Of a stretch of 64,000 nt of DNA, positions 1 to 8,930 are shown piece after piece; the stretch's first letter is position 1, and every line of letters begins with the position of its first letter. Under the pieces are notes generated by a model. It was not told the DNA's origin. It saw only the letters and a program-made list of their open reading frames with translations, and did not search any database. The translations under genes were made by a program, and so were the position numbers. The stretch comes from an unicellular cyanobacterium SU3 (GTDB taxonomy: Bacteria > Cyanobacteriota > Cyanobacteriia > Cyanobacteriales > Microcystaceae): positions 17,587 to 81,586 of the forward strand of contig NETF01000058.1 in NCBI GenBank assembly GCA_002172675.1, given 5' to 3'.

Positions 1-29
1 TAGGTGGAGAACAAAAAATGTAATTCATT

Positions 30-476
30 ATGGCATTAGCATTAAAAAGTAAAGCACCAGATTTTACACTTCCATCAACATCAGGTAAATCTTTTACCTT
101 AAGTGAAGACATGGCAGGGAAATCTTGTGTGATTTATTTTTATCCTAAGGATTTTACTCCTGGCTGTACAAAAGAGGCGTGTTCTTTTAGAGACTCGCAC
201 CATGTACTCAGCAATTTAGATATCCCTGTTTTCGGAATTAGCAAAGACAGTATAGAAACACACCATAAATTTAAAAAGGAGCATCAATTACCATTTGAAC
301 TATTATCTGATACAAAAGGAAAAGTTTGCAAGGCTTATGATGCTTTAATACCTATTATAAAGGTACCGAAAAGGATTACTTACCTTTTAAATGAAGCGCA
401 TGAAATAGAAGCAGTATTCGACAGTATGTTCGATGCAGCTGGACACATTAAAGCAATATTAAAAGCAGCTAAATAG
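30..476 (+). CDS. bcp: Thioredoxin-dependent peroxiredoxin (Bcp/PrxQ)
   Basis: This 148-residue cytoplasmic protein has the length of the Bcp/PrxQ peroxiredoxins, which reduce hydroperoxides with electrons from thioredoxin. The active-site stretch DFTPGCTKEAC carries the peroxidatic Cys46 and a resolving Cys51 five residues later, the typical PrxQ spacing. The thioredoxin-fold beginning KAPDFTLPSTSG is also characteristic. The ATG at 30 gives a complete N-terminus. A hairpin terminator overlaps the stop codon, so the gene probably ends its transcript. The family assignment is firm. Confidence 0.95.
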   Translation: MALALKSKAPDFTLPSTSGKSFTLSEDMAGKSCVIYFYPKDFTPGCTKEACSFRDSHHVLSNLDIPVFGISKDSIETHHKFKKEHQLPFELLSDTKGKVCKAYDALIPIIKVPKRITYLLNEAHEIEAVFDSMFDAAGHIKAILKAAK

Positions 477-493
477 CTGCTTTTGGTTTTTTT
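461..493 (+). terminator. Rho-independent terminator of bcp
   Basis: A perfect 10-bp stem (461-470 with 475-484, loop AAAT) is followed by GG and seven T residues. The stem contains the bcp stop codon. Confidence 0.85.
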
Positions 494-609
494 AGATGGT
501 GAGGTTTTCCAAAATAAAACCTTTCGTCCGCAAATGATAGATTTCGCCATGATCTTCTTCATTTTCGACTTGAAATACTTACTTTAGAAAACCTCAGTAT
601 TAGCTTTTC

Positions 610-2370
610 TTACTCGATTAAATCTCCGCTAGCGATTTTTTTCTTTAGTACATCTTCGTTTTCACTTCCACCAGCATCCAAAGCTTTCTTCCATTGAATA
701 AGTGCTTTTTCTTTATCACCAGTTCTGTATAAAACATCTCCGTAATGTTCAGCAATAGTGCCATCGTCAGAGTTTAGTGCGGCTTTTTCAAGGTATTTTA
801 AAGCTTCTTTGTATTGACCATCGGCATAAAGGATCCAACCATAAGTATCGAGGTAGGTAGGATTTTCAGGGGCTTTTTCCATTAACTTTTTACCCATCTT
901 TAATGCCTTATCAATATTTTCTTTTCGAATAGACAGATAATAAGCGTAGTTATTTAATACTTGTATATTATCTGGGTCAATGGCTAATGCTTTTTCGTAA
1001 TGCTCATCAGATTTTTCAAAATCTTCTAAATAATGAAATACATCACCTAATTGAGCATCAAATTGTGCAATCAGTTGAGGGGTATTTGCATACATCCTTC
1101 CTGTTTCTAGCATATCTTTGGCGGTATCATAATCTTTTTTCATTACATAGCCTAAACCGGCAAAGAAGTAAAGTCGTGGTTGATTCGGAAAATATTCTTG
1201 GGCATCTTCAGCGTGGTCAATTACTGCTTCATATTCTTGTAGCTCCCAATCGATGTTCAACACCTTTTGCCAAGTATCAAAAGCATTTCCATCAATTTTT
1301 AAGGCTGCAAGAAAATGTTCACGCGCTTCTTTTCGCTTTTGATCGTACATTAAAAAATCGCCGTAAATGCTAAGGGCAGTACTTGAATTTGGATGAGTTT
1401 CTACTAAAATACCAGCTAATTTTTTTACCTTATCTGTATTATTTTCTTTGATTGCTTCTTGCTGGTAAATCTGTAATATTTCTATTTTTTGGTTAACATC
1501 TACCAAAGGACTAGCAAAAGCAGTTAAAATCATTTCATCTGCTTTTTCATGCTTCCCTTGTACTTTGTACACACGTGCCAAGGTTAGTCTTGTTTCTTCG
1601 TCTTCTGGATTTTGAGCCAATACTTTTTCAAGTAACAAAGCAGCTTCATCAGTTTTGTCATTAGCCAATAACAATTGTGCTTGTGAAGCTATGAACCTAA
1701 TTTCTCCAGGAAAATTTTCTATTAACTTTTTCCCTTCAACTAATGCCTCTTCTATTTTGCCTTGTTTTAGATATATTCTTTGCTTTTGCCTGATTACCAT
1801 TTCACTTAAGCCAAACTTTTCTTCAGACTGATTATAAGCATCAATGGCTTTGTCTAAATCTGGCAAATACAAATAAGCTGAGGCTAAATCAAAATAATAT
1901 TCTTCAGAAGGCTTAACTTCTACTAACTTTTCTAAAGTTGTCGCCAGCGATTTATAATCTTTATTACGCTCATAAATGTCTGCTAAGAGCAAATGGTAAT
2001 AAGGATTCTGATCATTAATATTAAGTGCTTTCTTTGCAAAAATTTCTGCCTCAGTGTAATTCTCAAGTTTAAAATAAGTATCGGCAAGCTTAAAGGCAGT
2101 AGCATGATTATTTGGCTTCAATCTATCACTTTCCTCAAATAAGATAAGTGCCTTTTTATAATCTTCCAAAATGAAATGCTTCATCCCTTCGGAAAAAAGG
2201 TATTCGGCTTGATCAAAACTTAGCTGTTCTTTTTGTTGAGAGCGCTGCTCTTCTATAACTGTTTCTTTTTTATTCTTTTCTTTGTTTTTCTTTTTTTGAG
2301 CAAATAAAAATTGTACAGAAAACAGTTGAGCTAAGAGAAAAACAAACGCTAAAAACGAATTCTTTAACAT
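610..2370 (-). CDS. Secreted/periplasmic tetratricopeptide-repeat protein
   Basis: The 586-residue product starts with a hydrophobic signal sequence ending near FLFAQ (residue 25), then a Lys/Glu-rich linker. From about residue 50 to 575 it is almost entirely 34-residue TPR units with the usual pattern (for example EEALVEGKKLI and ALKYLEKAALNSDDG). TPR arrays act as protein-protein scaffolds, and proteins of this build are common in the Bacteroidota envelope. No catalytic domain is visible. The same-strand nucleotidyltransferase-like gene lies upstream after 108 bp, so co-transcription is possible. Binding partners cannot be read from the sequence. Confidence 0.85.
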   Translation of the reverse strand: MLKNSFLAFVFLLAQLFSVQFLFAQKKKNKEKNKKETVIEEQRSQQKEQLSFDQAEYLFSEGMKHFILEDYKKALILFEESDRLKPNNHATAFKLADTYFKLENYTEAEIFAKKALNINDQNPYYHLLLADIYERNKDYKSLATTLEKLVEVKPSEEYYFDLASAYLYLPDLDKAIDAYNQSEEKFGLSEMVIRQKQRIYLKQGKIEEALVEGKKLIENFPGEIRFIASQAQLLLANDKTDEAALLLEKVLAQNPEDEETRLTLARVYKVQGKHEKADEMILTAFASPLVDVNQKIEILQIYQQEAIKENNTDKVKKLAGILVETHPNSSTALSIYGDFLMYDQKRKEAREHFLAALKIDGNAFDTWQKVLNIDWELQEYEAVIDHAEDAQEYFPNQPRLYFFAGLGYVMKKDYDTAKDMLETGRMYANTPQLIAQFDAQLGDVFHYLEDFEKSDEHYEKALAIDPDNIQVLNNYAYYLSIRKENIDKALKMGKKLMEKAPENPTYLDTYGWILYADGQYKEALKYLEKAALNSDDGTIAEHYGDVLYRTGDKEKALIQWKKALDAGGSENEDVLKKKIASGDLIE

Positions 2371-2478
2371 ATAAAAAATTTAATATTACCCAGTTCTACA
2401 GATCAGTAAAAATCATTGAACTTAGGTGATTAATTAAAATGTATAACAAGATAACGTAAAAAAGAGATCAAAAACTAT

Positions 2479-3483
2479 TTATTCTTTTAAGTAACTGTAT
2501 TCTCCTAAATTTACATGCTTCTCTTTTCCAGCATAAACAGCATGCGTGCCAAAAATTGAATTGGCTAAACGCACGTTTTTTATAGAAACATGATCCGCTA
2601 TTATTGAGTTTTCAATTAATGTATTTTCAATCTGTGCTTCTTCACCAATAGAAACATTTGGTCCTACCACACTATTTTTAATTGTAGCACCTTCACCAAT
2701 AAAAACAGGACTTATAATTACAGAGTTTAAAATTTTTGCAGAATCAGCAATGTGCTTATGGGTTGCAAAACCCGCAATAATTTTATGATGTATTTCTAAT
2801 AAGTCTTCACTATGAACACAAGTAACCCAACTTTCAACAATGATTGGTAAGAACCTATCTCCATTTTTAATGCGTTGTATTACTAATTGTTGCAGCTTAA
2901 ACTGCTCATTGTTTTTTTGTTGCTGTTTTATAAGTTTTTGAATATCTGGTATTAGATCTTGTCCTTTTTTAAAAAAATAACAACTAACAGGCGAAAGATC
3001 AGAAACGTATTCTAAAGATTTATCATAAAATCCTGATACAGAATTATTTAACTCAACTTTAACTACATTATTAACAGAAGGATCTTCTACCTTTTTTACC
3101 ACCACCATATTTTCTCCATCGGCATTCAACTTTACTCCACTTTTAAACCAAGCATTTGCTGGCAAAATAAGTACAGGTCCTTTTAGGGCATCTTTAGCAC
3201 AATCTAAAGCTTCAATTGGTGAATTATCTTTTAAACACGTGTAAATATTGGTTTTAAGACCAAATTTAGTAGCTATTTGTTTCAGTACTTCATGATAACG
3301 GGATATTGCAGGAGAAGTGATAAATACTAGCTCATCTATATCATCTTCTGTAAACAATAATAATTCTTTTAGTAGGTATTCCATTAAATACTTACCACCA
3401 CATTTTGTGAGTGTAACTGGTGTTTGATTCTTATGTACCACAGAACTTGTTTGTCTGTTACTAATAAGTAGTAGTACTTTCAT
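2479..3483 (-). CDS. Degenerate sugar-nucleotidyltransferase-like protein with hexapeptide-repeat C-terminus
   Basis: The 334-residue protein is laid out like the Bacteroidota sugar-phosphate nucleotidyltransferases: an N-terminal Rossmann-like domain to about residue 240, then left-handed beta-helix hexapeptides (SVIISPVFIGEGATI and following). Middle elements such as VKKVEDPS and YVSDLSPVSCYFFKKG match the family. The catalytic signatures are missing. The nucleotide-binding GxGxR...PK loop is replaced by SNRQTSSVVHKNQTPV, and the usual ADT and VEKP segments read PANAWFK and FYDKS. It may be a non-catalytic paralogue. The 3' neighbour is the TPR gene. Confidence 0.7.
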   Translation of the reverse strand: MKVLLLISNRQTSSVVHKNQTPVTLTKCGGKYLMEYLLKELLLFTEDDIDELVFITSPAISRYHEVLKQIATKFGLKTNIYTCLKDNSPIEALDCAKDALKGPVLILPANAWFKSGVKLNADGENMVVVKKVEDPSVNNVVKVELNNSVSGFYDKSLEYVSDLSPVSCYFFKKGQDLIPDIQKLIKQQQKNNEQFKLQQLVIQRIKNGDRFLPIIVESWVTCVHSEDLLEIHHKIIAGFATHKHIADSAKILNSVIISPVFIGEGATIKNSVVGPNVSIGEEAQIENTLIENSIIADHVSIKNVRLANSIFGTHAVYAGKEKHVNLGEYSYLKE

Positions 3484-3869
3484 GGTGTTTAGGGCATTTC
3501 ATAAAGTGCCAATATATACATTAAAGTTAAAAAAGTTAAATATGCTATTAGAGTTAGAAATGTGTATTTAAAGTAAAAGTAAACCTTGAAATTTAAATAC
3601 AGAAACCCTCTTATAAATAATATGTGTTGATTAAGACAAGAGAGGCATTATGACCTTCTTATAAGATTGTTATTCTTTTTAACGATAAAAAGTTCTCATA
3701 CAGTAATATGCAAATAACCATTTAAAGAATTTTACTTGAATAAAAGATAATTGTAAAAGCTAGTTCTGAAATAGTTTACACTATACATACCAAATACCTA
3801 CTTGCCTTTTATATTTATTTAATGGATTTTTAATAAAGAACCAATACAAACATATCAATAGTAAATCAT
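3484..3869. other. Divergent intergenic region (386 bp)
   Basis: This AT-rich gap separates the minus-strand nucleotidyltransferase-like gene from the plus-strand esterase and must contain both promoters. I found no clear TTG/TANNTTTG pair, hairpin terminator, RNA gene or plausible small ORF in it. Confidence 0.5.
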
Positions 3870-5033
3870 ATGAGAATTTTACTAACACTTGTCCTCCTCA
3901 ATTCTTTGTTTCTCACGCTTTATGCTCAAAATACTATGCTATGTGTAGGAAGGCATTGGAGTGAAGATGAGGCGAATTTAAAAATGAAATCCTTTGATGC
4001 AGCATGGAATGACAAATTATCTTGGGAAAATAGGGCCAACAATATAAAAGCAAACATCATAGATGGGATGCAACTAAATAAAATGCCCCGTATTTCTGGA
4101 GATTTTAAGGCAATTATTAGAGGCAAGAAAGAAATGGACGGATATATTGTAGAAAATATTGCTATTGAGAGCTTTCCAGGTTTTTATATAACAGGAAACC
4201 TATACCACCCTTTGGAAAAACAAGAAAAACATGCAGCTATTCTGAGTCCACATGGACATTTAAAAGACAAACGCTTCACTCATTATATTCAAAAAAGATC
4301 AGCAGTATTGGCTAGAATGGGTGCTATTGTATTTGCTTATGACATGATAGGTTATGGAGAAAACACCCAAGTAAATCATAAGATGCCCATTGCCTTACTC
4401 CTACAAACTTGGAATAGCAAAAGAGTATTAGAATATCTGCTATCACGCCCAGATGTTGACGCCAACCGAATAGGCATGACAGGTGGATCTGGAGGAGGCA
4501 CACAAACTTTTATGCTTACCGCTATTGATGAAAGAATAAAAGTATCGGTACCAGTGGTGCAAGTATCTGCCCATTTTTTTGGCGGTTGCGTTTGCGAAAG
4601 TGGCATGCCCGTACATAAGAATGAAAATTTACAAACCAATAATGTAGAAATTGCTGCCCTTTGTGCTCCTCGCCCTATGTTACTTATCTCAAATGGTGCG
4701 GACTGGACAAGGAATACACCCAATATTGAATATCCATACATAAAAAAAGTGTATGCATTATACGACGCTGAACACAAAGTAGAAAATGTCCACTTACCAA
4801 GTGAAAAGCATGATTATGGTTACTCCAAAAGAACTGCTGCCTATAATTTTTTTGCCCATCATTTAAATTTAAAAATCAATAATGTGCCATATGAAGAAGG
4901 CTTTCAAGAAGATTTTGTAACCATATTGCAAAGAGAGCAATTATCTGTTTTCAATGAAGAACATCTAAGGCCTAAAGATTTACTAATGGGCGATGAAGCA
5001 GTCATGAAATATCTCAAAATAAGTGTAGAATAA
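3870..5033 (+). CDS. Secreted alpha/beta-hydrolase, acetyl-xylan-esterase-like
   Basis: The 387-residue product has a signal peptide (residues 1-20, ending LYAQ). The nucleophile elbow GGSGGGTQ places the catalytic Ser at 207. Asp278 (NGADWT) and His314 (EKHDYGYSKR) are good candidates for the rest of the triad. The Cys-rich CVCESGMPVH segment around 240-249 is typical of the secreted esterase family annotated as acetylxylan esterase or dienelactone-hydrolase-like in Bacteroidota and Planctomycetes. It probably removes ester groups from polysaccharides or other secreted substrates; the substrate is not determined. It is monocistronic and convergent with the flippase gene. Confidence 0.8.
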   Translation: MRILLTLVLLNSLFLTLYAQNTMLCVGRHWSEDEANLKMKSFDAAWNDKLSWENRANNIKANIIDGMQLNKMPRISGDFKAIIRGKKEMDGYIVENIAIESFPGFYITGNLYHPLEKQEKHAAILSPHGHLKDKRFTHYIQKRSAVLARMGAIVFAYDMIGYGENTQVNHKMPIALLLQTWNSKRVLEYLLSRPDVDANRIGMTGGSGGGTQTFMLTAIDERIKVSVPVVQVSAHFFGGCVCESGMPVHKNENLQTNNVEIAALCAPRPMLLISNGADWTRNTPNIEYPYIKKVYALYDAEHKVENVHLPSEKHDYGYSKRTAAYNFFAHHLNLKINNVPYEEGFQEDFVTILQREQLSVFNEEHLRPKDLLMGDEAVMKYLKISVE

Positions 5034-5054
5034 ATTTGAAAACTTAGATTGAAA

Positions 5055-6569
5055 TTATCTTTTCTCAACCTTAGACATTAAAGAAGAAATTTTGCCCTTG
5101 TATTTAAAATACAGAAAAAGGAGAAATACTAATACCAATAAGTTTTTAATAAGTAATTCTAGTAACGTATTCGATAATTCTAAATTAAATACACCAATAA
5201 GCAATGCTGCCGTAACTATAAGGTTTGTTAAGGCCGATTTTATATTATAAGGAACTTCAAAATATTTTTTGCCCCATAAATAGCTAATAGTGGCTATTGA
5301 AAAATAACATGTAAACGTAGCAATAGCACTCCCAAAATAACCTACTAAAGGAATGAGTAGAATATTAAGGCTAATAGTAATAACTGCACCAATCATAGAC
5401 ATATACGCTCCATAAATGGTGCGATCTGTGAGTTTAAACCATACTGACAAATTGTAGTATACCCCTAAAAACAAGTTAGCAAAAAGAAGAAAGGGAACAA
5501 TAGGCAATCCTACCCAATAAGCTTCATTAGGGATAAGTATACTACTTAAAAAAGATATGTTAGCCATTACCAGCAAAATAACCAAACAGCAAAAAACAAT
5601 AAAGTAATCTAGAATGAGCGCATATGTAGCAGGTGCATTTTTATCTTTTGCCCTAGAAAAGAAAAAAGGTTCTGCAGCATACTTAAATGCTTGAATTGCC
5701 ATGGTAATGAATATCGATAATTTGTAACAAGCAGCATAAACGCCTACTGCCCATTCACTGGTTTCACCATCGTAAAAATTATCTGGTAGCAAATATTTTA
5801 TGAAAATTCTGTCTGCAGCCTCATTAATGGCAAAAGCTAACCCCGACAACATAATTGGATAACCATAAATATAAGCTGGCTTTAAAAAAGTAAAATTTAG
5901 TCTCAGTTTAAAATTGAAGAACGCATCTGCATGCATAGGTATCAATAATACGTTAGCTATTAAATTAGCTAAAAAAGTATACCCAAGCCCGAGTGTTGGA
6001 TCATAAATTTCAGATATAAATGGCTTTAAATCTTGTAGATATTTACCTTCATAAACATCCTTACAGAAAAATAGGAAGAATGCATTAAGTGCTAATATCA
6101 ATACTGCATTGATAATTTTAATCAAGGCAAATTTTTTAGCTTTGTGCAATAACCTGAGTCTTGCAAAAGGAATTGCCACAATGGCATCTACAGCAAACAA
6201 TATGGCAAACCATGTAACGTACTTTGCACCTTCTTCCCCATGCCCAAGTGCTATCGAAATATCTTCAGAAAAAACATACAAGCAAAAGGATAAGATGATA
6301 CTGCTAAATATGAGGGTTGAAAGGGCATTAGAAAAATGAAAATGTAATTGGTCTTTATCTTTAGTAGCAAACCGGAAAAAAGCAGTCTCCATCCCATAAG
6401 TATAAATTACATTGGCAGCTACTGCATAAGCATAAAACTCTGAGATAATACCAAAACTGGCTGGTGCAAAAACACTTGTATGCAGAGGAGTAAGCGCATA
6501 ACTGATAAGCCGTACCAAAATGGTTGTACCTCCATAAAGCACTGTTTCGGATACCAGTTTACGTATCAT
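5055..6569 (-). CDS. Polysaccharide flippase (MOP superfamily)
   Basis: This 504-residue integral membrane protein has 12-14 predicted hydrophobic segments from residue 10 to 495. It opens with ETVLYGGTTILVRLISY, as in the polysaccharide-transport branch of the MOP superfamily (Wzx/RfbX-like). Such proteins move lipid-linked sugars across the inner membrane. It lies outside the main polysaccharide locus, which has its own Wzx at 36.4 kb, so it may serve another glycan. The upstream neighbour on the same strand is an enoyl-CoA hydratase 46 bp away; that pairing is probably not functional. Confidence 0.85.
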   Translation of the reverse strand: MIRKLVSETVLYGGTTILVRLISYALTPLHTSVFAPASFGIISEFYAYAVAANVIYTYGMETAFFRFATKDKDQLHFHFSNALSTLIFSSIILSFCLYVFSEDISIALGHGEEGAKYVTWFAILFAVDAIVAIPFARLRLLHKAKKFALIKIINAVLILALNAFFLFFCKDVYEGKYLQDLKPFISEIYDPTLGLGYTFLANLIANVLLIPMHADAFFNFKLRLNFTFLKPAYIYGYPIMLSGLAFAINEAADRIFIKYLLPDNFYDGETSEWAVGVYAACYKLSIFITMAIQAFKYAAEPFFFSRAKDKNAPATYALILDYFIVFCCLVILLVMANISFLSSILIPNEAYWVGLPIVPFLLFANLFLGVYYNLSVWFKLTDRTIYGAYMSMIGAVITISLNILLIPLVGYFGSAIATFTCYFSIATISYLWGKKYFEVPYNIKSALTNLIVTAALLIGVFNLELSNTLLELLIKNLLVLVFLLFLYFKYKGKISSLMSKVEKR

Positions 6570-6615
6570 TTACCAAAATCAATTTGATTAGGTTAGCTAG
6601 GTAGGTATTTAAGAT

Positions 6616-7392
6616 TTACTTACCAGTAAAATTAGGTTTTCTTTTCTCTACAAATGCCGCTACGCCTTCTTTAAAATCTTCAGTTTTACAACAATTACCA
6701 AAAGCATTGGCCTCAGTTTGGTAACCATCCCCTTCTCTATAAAATGCGTTAACACATTCTATGGTTTGTGATACAGCAAGCCCGGCTTTATTAAGAATTT
6801 TATTAAGGATTTCTTCTGCTTTTAGTATTACTTCTTCTTTGGGAACTACATAATTAACTAAACCAAGTCTATGAGCTGTTTCAGCTGTTATCATTTCCCC
6901 CGTTAAAATAAGTTCAATTGCTTTTGCCTTACCGATAAGTAAGGGCAATCTTTGCGTTCCACCATAACCAGGAATAATACCTAAGTTTACTTCTGGTTGC
7001 CCAAACTTCGCCTCTTCAGCAGCAATACGCATATGGCAGGCCATGGCCAGTTCACAACCACCCCCTAGAGCAAAACCTTTTATAGCAGCAATTACTGGCT
7101 TTGGACAATCTTCAATCTTCTCAAATACTTCCTGACCATACTCAGCAAATTTACGCCCGTTCATGTAATTCAGTTCTTTAAACTCACTTATATCTGCACC
7201 GGCAGCAAATGCTTTATCCCCTGCTCCAGTTAGTATTACCGCTTTTATTTCTGGGTCATCGTATACCTCTTGAAAAGCTGTATCTAAATCTTTAATAGTC
7301 TGTTGGTTTAATGCATTTAATTTATCAGCTCTATTTAGTGTAATAGTAACTATACCACCAGTTTTATCCAGTTTTAGGGTTTCGAGGCTCAT
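6616..7392 (-). CDS. Enoyl-CoA hydratase (crotonase family)
   Basis: This 258-residue protein is of normal length for short-chain enoyl-CoA hydratases, which add water to trans-2-enoyl-CoA in fatty-acid or butyrate-type metabolism. The oxyanion-hole elements AGADI (residues 64-68) and GGGCEL (110-115) are present, as are the two catalytic glutamates, Glu114 and Glu134 (GQPEVNLGIIPGYGGTQRL). The complete motif set points to true hydratase activity rather than a diverged crotonase. A -7-like TACTTTTG on the minus strand at 7512-7519 may mark its promoter. Confidence 0.9.
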   Translation of the reverse strand: MSLETLKLDKTGGIVTITLNRADKLNALNQQTIKDLDTAFQEVYDDPEIKAVILTGAGDKAFAAGADISEFKELNYMNGRKFAEYGQEVFEKIEDCPKPVIAAIKGFALGGGCELAMACHMRIAAEEAKFGQPEVNLGIIPGYGGTQRLPLLIGKAKAIELILTGEMITAETAHRLGLVNYVVPKEEVILKAEEILNKILNKAGLAVSQTIECVNAFYREGDGYQTEANAFGNCCKTEDFKEGVAAFVEKRKPNFTGK

Positions 7393-7732
7393 AATTCAAT
7401 TTTTGATTAAAATTAGCTGTCCATTAAAAAATTTTTTGATGCTTTCGGACACTAATTGCTTTCGGTTCTACTTTTATAAACCGTCTGTTTAGTAGCTCAA
7501 TAATTTTTATGCAAAAGTATAAAAGTTTGGCAATATCTAGCTTACCCTTTCAATTTCACTTAGCAATTACATATACATTTAATTCATAGCTAATGTTTTC
7601 AAAAAATTATTAGTGTGAGTGCTACTCAATTATTGTCTGTTAATTGTTAATACTTATATTTTTGAAAGAAAATCTTAATATATTTACATTTATAAAATAT
7701 GAATTTATTGAATTAAGATACAGATTACTCTT
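7393..7732. other. Divergent intergenic region with candidate promoters (340 bp)
   Basis: The gap serves the hydratase (minus) and the DAHP synthase (plus). On the minus strand TACTTTTG (7512-7519) fits a Bacteroidota -7 element, without a well-spaced TTG. On the plus strand a full promoter candidate lies at 7633-7664. A GCTTTCGG octamer occurs twice near 7441-7465. No RNA gene was seen. Confidence 0.45.
7633..7664 (+). promoter_or_regulatory. Candidate sigma-A promoter of the DAHP synthase gene
   Basis: TTG at 7633-7635 is followed after 21 nt by TATTTTTG at 7657-7664, matching the Bacteroidota -33/-7 consensus. Transcription would start near 7671, giving a leader of about 60 nt. Confidence 0.5.
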
Positions 7733-8830
7733 ATGGAAGACATTCAGTCTATTAAAAGTTGGAAAGTAATTAATGATGTTCCATTTGCCATTGCAGGACC
7801 ATGTAGTGCAGAAACTGAGGAACAACTATATACCACTTGTAAAGGAATTAAAGCACAAGATATTACCATGCTCAGGGCAGGTATTTGGAAACCAAGAACA
7901 AGACCTGGCACTTTTGAAGGTGTTGGCGAGATTGGTTTAGAGTGGATGGAGAAGGTAAAAACTGAGCTTGAAATGCCCGCAGCTGTGGAAGTAGCCAATG
8001 CAAAACACGTAGAATTGGCACTTAAATACAATATGGATGTACTTTGGATAGGAGCAAGAAGTACGGTAAACCCTTTTACAGTACAAGAAATTGCTGATGC
8101 ACTAAAAGGAGTTGACATACCAGTAATTGTTAAAAATCCAATCAATCCTGATTTGGCATTGTGGAAAGGTGCCATTGAGCGTATATATATGTCTGGCATT
8201 AAGCAAATAGCTGCTTTACACAGAGGATTCTCTTCATTTGAAAAAACTAAATACAGGAACGTACCAATGTGGCAAATAGCCATCGCTTTAAAAAGTGATA
8301 TGCCTAACCTTCCTTTACTTTGCGATCCTAGTCATATAGCAGGAACAAGGGATTTGATTTTACCTGTTTCACAAAAAGCCATTGACTTGAATTATGATGG
8401 TTTAATGATAGAAACACATTATGATCCAGATAAAGCTTTGAGTGATGCAAAACAACAAGTTACCCCTCATAGACTAGGTGAAATACTAGAAGCTATCAAA
8501 ATCAGACAAACTACTTCTGATAACCAGGAATTCAATAGTATTCTCGAAACCATGAGAAACCAGATTGATAATATTGATAGAGAAATTCTTGAAAGTATGG
8601 CAGCTAGAAAGTCATTAGTTGATAAACTTGGTGAATACAAAAAAGAAAACAACGTAACTGTATTTCAATCTAATCGCTGGTTAGAAGTTTTTAAAACAAG
8701 AGCTGAATGGGGAAGCCAACTTAATTTGCAAAAAGAATTTGTAGGTAAGCTATTTAAACTCATTCATGATGAATCTATTAGACTTCAAAGTAAAATTTTA
8801 AATAACGATAAAGAAAAAGTGTCTAAGTAG
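7733..8830 (+). CDS. Bifunctional DAHP synthase / chorismate mutase
   Basis: This 365-residue fusion starts the shikimate pathway and also acts at the chorismate-to-prephenate branch. Residues 1 to about 260 are a type I-beta DAHP synthase with GPCSAE (22-27) and GIWKPRTRPGTFEGVG, condensing phosphoenolpyruvate and erythrose 4-phosphate. From about residue 265 a helical AroQ chorismate mutase follows, recognised by NQIDNIDREILE and ARKSLVDKLGEYK. This domain order is usual in Bacteroidota, and the mutase domain often gives feedback control. aroB follows 100 bp later, but a terminator lies between, so the two may be only partly co-expressed. Confidence 0.93.
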   Translation: MEDIQSIKSWKVINDVPFAIAGPCSAETEEQLYTTCKGIKAQDITMLRAGIWKPRTRPGTFEGVGEIGLEWMEKVKTELEMPAAVEVANAKHVELALKYNMDVLWIGARSTVNPFTVQEIADALKGVDIPVIVKNPINPDLALWKGAIERIYMSGIKQIAALHRGFSSFEKTKYRNVPMWQIAIALKSDMPNLPLLCDPSHIAGTRDLILPVSQKAIDLNYDGLMIETHYDPDKALSDAKQQVTPHRLGEILEAIKIRQTTSDNQEFNSILETMRNQIDNIDREILESMAARKSLVDKLGEYKKENNVTVFQSNRWLEVFKTRAEWGSQLNLQKEFVGKLFKLIHDESIRLQSKILNNDKEKVSK

Positions 8831-8854
8831 AAAGATATTTTTTGTATTAATTAG

Positions 8855-8886
8855 AAAAAGTACTGCCTTTAGGTAGTACTTTTTTT
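8855..8886 (+). terminator. Rho-independent terminator between DAHP synthase and aroB
   Basis: The stem AAAAAGTACTGCC pairs with GGTAGTACTTTTT around a TTTA loop and runs into a T tract. It contains one G-T wobble pair. Confidence 0.85.
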
Positions 8887-8930
8887 AAATTTAAACCTTG
8901 CCTAACTAGTAATTTAACACACGTATCTAT

